Below are positions 59,362-64,000 of a stretch of 64,000 bases of DNA, piece after piece. The notes beneath the pieces are model-generated. The model was given only the letters and a program-made list of their open reading frames with translations. It made no database searches and had not been told where the DNA came from. Origin of the DNA: Pleurodeles waltl (Eukaryota; Chordata; Amphibia; Caudata; Salamandridae). Position 1 is the first letter of the stretch. Every line of letters starts with the position of its first letter. The DNA lies in NCBI RefSeq assembly GCF_031143425.1, contig NC_090440.1:1266087123-1266151122 (forward strand), given 5' to 3'. Made by a program: the position numbers and the translations under genes.

Positions 59362-61035
59362 TTCGCATTTCTCACAAAATGTAGGCATTCGTATTCCCCA
59401 ACATACAAATCGCATGTTGTGCCCAATTATAATGGGTTTCAGGGTCTATTTGTTTCACTTCCATCTTTGCCTCCTCGGCCAGATCTATTATCCTACTCAA
59501 TGGACCCACCAGGTTCAAAATTCTATGCTGGCAGTTAGACCAGGCTCTATCTACTCCTTTTTTCTGGTCCTTCCAAAATTTTGTAAAAAAAAACAGTAAC
59601 ATGTTTGGATCAAATCAAATCAAAACAAAAGAAAATCAGCGTAATTCGATTTTTTGTTAAAATCATAAAAGCACACAATAATAGACTGTAATTAATAGTT
59701 AAGAAAAAAACACCAATTAATTACAACTAGAATGCTACCTAACTCTCACTCGCGTAAACACTTATCATCTTTCTATGCCTTAAAATAGCCCATAAAGACT
59801 TAGACACAACATTGCAAATATAACTACATAGGCTGGGCGACATTGTACCAAATCCATGGATCTCAACAATAGTAGCAGCAGTACCTTTCTTTGTGTCTTA
59901 TACAAGTTAGTGTTTGCATCAATCATGGGGTATCAATCACCTTATTATAAAGGTACAGGCGAGGACACTCTGATTATAATTTATTTCTGGAGGACTAGGG
60001 AGTGTCTTAAATAAAATGAAACATAATCTGACACATGATCAGAAGGGTGCCATTCGGAAGAATGTAATGATGGATTAACATGGAGTCAAACATGGGTTCC
60101 CCTAAATGATCTACAAAATCATAGGACACTGAATCTGAAGGAGAGATTTTGCGCCTTTTTTCTAGAGGCCTATCATCAGAGGTATCATTGTTGATGTTAC
60201 AATTAGCCAAGGCGGAGGAGTGTCGCCCCATTGCTTTATGCAGTGGACGAAAGGGAAAAATAAAATAATACAAACGTAACATTATTATAATTTCATTTTT
60301 CCTCGGGGAGCCAGGTTAGGACGTGGTGGGGCTGGGCTGGAGGAGGAGGGCTGGAGGCGGAGTGGTGAGTGCACATGCGTGCACATGATGCTTTAGCCAG
60401 TGGTGTTTGGCCAGCCAAACAGTCATGCACACTTTGCATTTCTCAACCCGGTTGTATTGAACAGCAAGGAGAAGAAAGTGCACATGGCCATGCTTCCTGT
60501 CTGAGCGCCGAAGCAGGGAGTTCAGACCCATCATGATGCTCCTATCATGCTGTTAACAACAGTGTCGTGCTTGGAGGGGAGTCTGGAAGCCTTGTGCTTC
60601 CAGGAGTCTAAGGAGGAAGGAGAGACGGTTCCGTCTCTCCCAACATAAAGTAAGTTTGTTTATTCTTTTTTTTTCTTTAATACCCCCCTGCCCTGCCACC
60701 TTCATTGACAAATGGACGCCACTGTCATTATCACTGTGAGTGTCCTGTATGTTAGTAATGTTAAGGGGTGAGGAAGGGTGCCCCGACAATCCAACCTCTT
60801 GGGTGGGAGGACCAATTTTGATGGAAGCACCTTTTGAAAGCATGTCATTAGATGCCACATATTTCTTTCCTTTTAACAAAGGAATTTTATTAGGGGCTTG
60901 CAACATTTTTTAAATATAAGCCTCCCAATTTTTAGAAATGTCTAACATGGCAACAGACAATTCATGTTGTACAGAATCCTTCATGAAAAATTTCAAATTT
61001 CCCTGCATGGCTTGGGATTCTTCATCCTCAGACAT
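59362..61035 (-). pseudogene. DIRS Gag, N-terminal two thirds, interrupted
   Basis: Starts at ATG 61035 ('MSEDEESQAMQGN'). A TAA interrupts it near 60910, and it then continues to about 60700. It resumes near 60240 with 'MGRHSSALANC' and 'PMFDSMLIHH' (about 60090). After a frameshift comes 'SEWHPSDHVSDYVSFYLRH' (about 60065-60010), the most conserved DIRS gag block. It then reads 'DTPMIDANTNLY' (about 59925), and later 'KKGVDRAW' (about 59565) and 'WAQHAICMLGN' (about 59420). Two stretches that do not fit gag, about 60290-60690 and 59605-59890, are probable small insertions. The next gag codons are across the 964-bp insertion. Confidence 0.75.
60290..60690 (-). repeat. Probable SINE-like insertion in DIRS gag
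   Basis: Interrupts the gag reading. GC-richer than its surroundings, with an A/T-rich tail at its left edge on the plus strand ('attataatttcatttttcc', read A-rich on the minus strand). It includes a short palindrome 'gagagacggttccgtctctc' (60622-60641). Borders are approximate and no family is recognised. Confidence 0.4.
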
Positions 61036-61395
61036 TATATAAATATATGAGTAGTAACAGAAACCCAAGAAAACTTAAATTTATAAAAATTCATACAAAA
61101 TAGGATAAAGTACTAAGCAAAAACTAAGCAGTACCCTATTGAAAACTAAGCTTTAGGCATTTGAAAACTAAAACAGCAAATGAAGGGTTAAAAATGTACT
61201 TCAAGTTTTACACAGGAGGGCCTAAAGGGGAATAGGTGTGTCATTGGGTGAGATGAATTGGAAGCCTCACCGATACAGAGACATGAAGCAGCACGGAGCA
61301 AATGCTCCAAGCTTATCAGCTTGAGGAAAGCATTCTGACAGAAGTAATGAAGCAGAGACTATCTCCAAAACGTCTGCGCTCCCCTGGCAAACACT
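61036..61395. other. Region upstream of DIRS gag, unassigned
   Basis: AT-rich sequence that would be the 5' terminal repeat and leader of the DIRS element. I could not recognise the inverted termini typical of DIRS, so this stays unassigned. Confidence 0.35.
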
Positions 61396-62345
61396 ATGGC
61401 CCTCATTATGACATTGGCCGTAAATCCCACTTACTGCCATGCTGACTGCCTCCAACATACTGAAATCCTTTCACCATATTATGACACACACACACACCAA
61501 CCCGTCACTATTCAGCCATAGACACAAGTCCGCCACACCAAAGGCCACATCAAAACCAACACCGTTACGCCAGCAGAATTACGCCCACCACATTATGACC
61601 CACGAATCACCACGGCGGACATTCAACCGTGGTAAACTATTGGCGGTACATACCACTGTGCTCAAAATACACACACACAAACAAAACAACACCACATTGG
61701 ACAATTTGAAAAACACATATCTGACACCCATACACACACCACACACCACTATAAAACACACACCCACATTCCCCACAACTCTTTGCCATTAAAATAATTG
61801 CCACCAGAGAGAGACAGCAAGACCACTCACTCAACGAGAGCCACATACCACTCATACCTATACACAACCCACGCACCTCGCATGACACACCACAACACAG
61901 TACCCTACACACCCTCACCTACACACCTTACACAACAACCATGGCACCACAAAGACACCCTTGATTCTCAGAGGAGGAGCTAAGGGTCATGGTGGAGGAA
62001 ATCATCAGGGTAGAGCCTCAGCTATTTGGAGCACAGGTGCAGCAGAAATCTATAGCTGGGAAGATGGAGCTATGGTGGAGAATCGTGGACAGGGTCAATG
62101 CTGTGGGTCAGCACCCAAGAACTAGGGAAGACATCAGGAAGAGGTGGAACGACCTACTGGGGAAGGTACATTCCTTTGCAGCAATAAACCAGCTCGTTGT
62201 ACAGAGGACTGGCGGTGGACCCCCATCTCCTCCCCCGCAACTAACAACATGGGAGGAGCAAGCCTTGGCAATCATGCATCCTGAGGGCCTGGCCAGAATA
62301 GGAGGAGGACTGGACTCTGGTAAGTCAACTCTTTACTACTATCAC
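61396..62345 (+). mobile_element. Second Harbinger element, left part only
   Basis: Left end 'ggccctcattatgacattggc' near 61398 resembles other Harbinger ends here. A CA-rich stretch is followed by a Myb-like exon. Recognisable sequence ends soon after the exon's donor-like site. Confidence 0.65.
61941..62322 (+). pseudogene. Myb/SANT-like protein of Harbinger 2, exon 1
   Basis: ATG at 61941 is followed, seven codons later, by a TGA (61962-61964). It is then open through 'FSEEELRVMVEEI', 'ELWWRIVDRVNAVG' and 'REDIRKRWNDLLGKV', a Myb/MADF-type trihelical domain with conserved Trp residues. It then reads 'ALAIMHPEGLARIGGGLDSG' and a donor-like 'ctctg|GTAAGT' at 62323. A different subfamily from the Myb-like gene at 54430-56518. 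One TGA (possibly a C-to-T change in a CGA) breaks the N-terminus. The remaining exons and the transposase are not in the window. Confidence 0.75.
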
Positions 62346-63068
62346 CCCCCTAATAATATAAACTAAGAAGGGGGTGCACCACTCCGAAGACAATTGTTAA
62401 AGCATAATGTACAGAAAGAGTCCAAATCTCCTATAGCAGTGATGACACAAATCTTCTATTTTTTTTCTTCTGATTCCCAAGACTTTTATTTGCACAATGA
62501 TCTTGTTACGGCAAGAGGTACATAGAAAAGACAGCCAACACGTTTCGCCCTTCAACATATGGCTTTTTCAGGGCTGTAACATAACATGAAACAATAAAGA
62601 GGATATTTCGATAAGAAACAATAATATTAAACATACCAACGAAGACTACATCCATATTACAAATAAAACAATTACATTTGACGCGACATGAAAGTACATG
62701 AGCACATATGTGTCAAGGTAAAAAGTATTTTGAAATTCCCACATAGATGATAAAATAGAGTGTAATAGAAAGAACCGGCAAGAAATTTTTTAAAAAAGGA
62801 CGTGAGGGAGCAGATCCATAATTACATGAAGTACACAAGTAATGTGAAAAAAATAAAAGAAAATACCTGTTACCCAGTGTGAAGCTATAGTTAGTGCCCA
62901 AAAAGACAGTATAAACAGATAATGTAAAAGATAATAAGCGTACCTAAGTGGTATCCAGTCGGTCATAATTTATAATATTCAGTTACACAATCATGTGTAA
63001 TGAGCCTAATTAAGAAACAAAGAGTAAAAACTGAAACGAGAGAGATGATAGAATCCAAAGGAACTTAG
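62346..63068. other. AT-rich stretch with a 'gaaacgtgttgg' motif
   Basis: No ORF with domains. On the minus strand 'agccctgaaaaagcc' and 'gggcgaaacgtgttggctgtc' (about 62575-62530) match a phrase often seen in vertebrate interspersed repeats, but I cannot name the family. It probably represents another insertion into Harbinger 2. Confidence 0.4.
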
Positions 63069-64000
63069 GTGGTCATTACGACCTCGGCGGTCTTTTCCGA
63101 AGACCGCCGAGGGACCGCTGTACGGAAGACCGCCAGTGCTGGCGGTCTTCCGCACGGGCCATTATGACCGTTGGCAGCGCTCCGTCCTTTTACGGACGGA
63201 GAGCCGCCAACAGCCATACTGGCGGCAGGCGGGGAAGTGGAGGTAGCTCCCCCTCCACCGCCACGGCAACAGAACACCGCCCAGCGAATCACGTCTTGTG
63301 ATTCGCTGTGGCGGTGTTCTGTTGGCGTGGCGGTGTCGGCGGAGCTGCCCCCATGGGTCCCGTTCCCTCCCGGAGGCTCACCGGAACAGGTAAGGTGATC
63401 GTCCGTTAGGGAAGGGGGTGGGGGGTGTTGTGTGTTATGTGCATGCATGGGGGTGTGCATGTGTGTATGTTGAGGGGGCGTGTGAATGCGTGCATGAATG
63501 CGGGGGTGTTGTGTGTATGTGAATGAGTGCGTGCATGAATGCGGGGTGTTGTGTGTATGTGAATGAGTGCGTGCATGAATGCGGGGGTGTTGTGTGTATG
63601 TGAATGAGTGCGTGTATGCCTGCGTGCGTGTATGTGTGTATGTGTGTAGAAATGTTGGGAATCGGGGTGGGGAGGGGGGTCCTGCCACCTTTGGGGGGTG
63701 GCAGGGGTGGTGGGGGGGTAGGGGAGGGAGTCGGGGTGGGGGTGGGGGTGGGGGTGTGGGTGACCCCTATCAGTGCCAGGGAAGGGATTCCATGGCACTG
63801 ATAGAGCTTACCGCCATGGATTTCATGGCGGTCCCAAACTGCATGAAATCCATGGCGGTAAGCCGGGTCAGGCGGGTTGTGATACCGCTGGCGGTATAGT
63901 GACGACCGATGGGCTGGAGACCCAGGTCTCCAGCCCGGCGGTCGTCTCCGACCTGACGGGCGGAACGGTGAAGCGGCGGTTGGCCATGGCGGTAACCGCC
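63069..64000. mobile_element. Harbinger-type non-autonomous element, runs off the window
   Basis: Begins 'ggtggtcattacgacctcggcggt' with dense inverted repeats. Its distal part (63760-64000) is the reverse complement, in block order, of 6136-6420. It includes a GT-rich tract at 63400-63660 with a ~42-bp tandem unit ('gtgaatg..gcgtgcatgaatgcgggggtgttgtgtgtat') and a G-rich tract at 63690-63760. The other end is outside the window. Confidence 0.75.

Noticed and set aside
58931..59599. A 222-codon plus-strand ORF rich in Ser and Pro
   Set aside because: It spans the border of the 964-bp insertion and continues into reversed DIRS gag, so it cannot be one gene.
1..64000. Host protein-coding exons
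   Set aside because: Every domain I could recognise belongs to a mobile element. Remaining ORFs are short, lack domains, or lie in repeats.

Overview
The window looks like intergenic DNA from a very large, repeat-rich vertebrate genome, most probably a salamander (newt-like). This is inferred from the mixture of element families: Harbinger elements with GGCGGT-rich ends, DIRS, Ty3-like elements with a SCAN-like gag, a class I endogenous retrovirus (ERV), an L2/CR1-type LINE and a giant piggyBac. I see no host protein-coding gene, no rRNA or tRNA gene and no CRISPR array. Nearly everything that can be interpreted is a transposable element, and most copies carry stops or frameshifts.

Left part (1-21 kb). 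Two solo LTRs of different families have clean 5-bp target duplications: LTR-A at 813-3390 (GTGAT) and LTR-B at 3550-5086 (GAGAC). They are followed by a 5'-truncated L2-type LINE tail (5100-5901) and a Harbinger-type non-autonomous element (6136-7155). From 7.2 to 10.2 kb there is little beyond one probable tRNA-derived SINE. A tandem array of about five units of ~465 bp, each with tRNA-like A and B boxes on the minus strand, covers 10.2-11.1 kb and 19.6-21.0 kb. It is split by an 8.45-kb piggyBac element (11135-19586) with exact TTAA duplications, a decayed transposase, a multi-intron 5' leader and three internal tandem arrays.

Middle and right part (21-61 kb). Pieces of DIRS retrotransposon sequence, all on the minus strand and in the expected order, are spread from 61.0 kb (gag) through 58-57.8 kb (gag end and RT start) and 49.1-48.7 kb (RT/RNase H) to 21.5-21.2 kb (tyrosine recombinase). 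I read this as one old DIRS copy opened by successive insertions. One insertion is an LTR-B copy (22170-48659), which holds an ERV (22284-44153) and a 2.5-kb LTR element (45269-47774, TSD CCCGC). The ERV in turn holds a truncated LTR-A element with a SCAN-like gag (27791-32990, flanked by CATAT) and a 6.6-kb L2-type LINE (33981-40623, flanked by GAACC). A second branch is a minus-strand LTR-A (49079-51930) carrying a Harbinger transposon (51931-57785) with a three-exon Myb-like gene and a DDE transposase in divergent orientation. A third is a 964-bp insertion with a 7-bp duplication (58391-59354).

Right edge (61.4-64 kb). There is a truncated second Harbinger with a Myb/SANT-like exon, an unassigned AT-rich stretch, and the left end of a further Harbinger-type element that runs off the window.

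The most unusual structures are: an ERV whose two LTRs are inverted relative to each other yet sit in a collinear target with a probable 4-bp duplication; an L2-type LINE whose 5' end is seven tandem ~502-bp monomers, each carrying an ATGGCGGC (YY1-like) motif; an LTR element with only one LTR but a matching 5-bp flanking repeat; and the large piggyBac. Family names come from motifs read by eye; no database search was possible.
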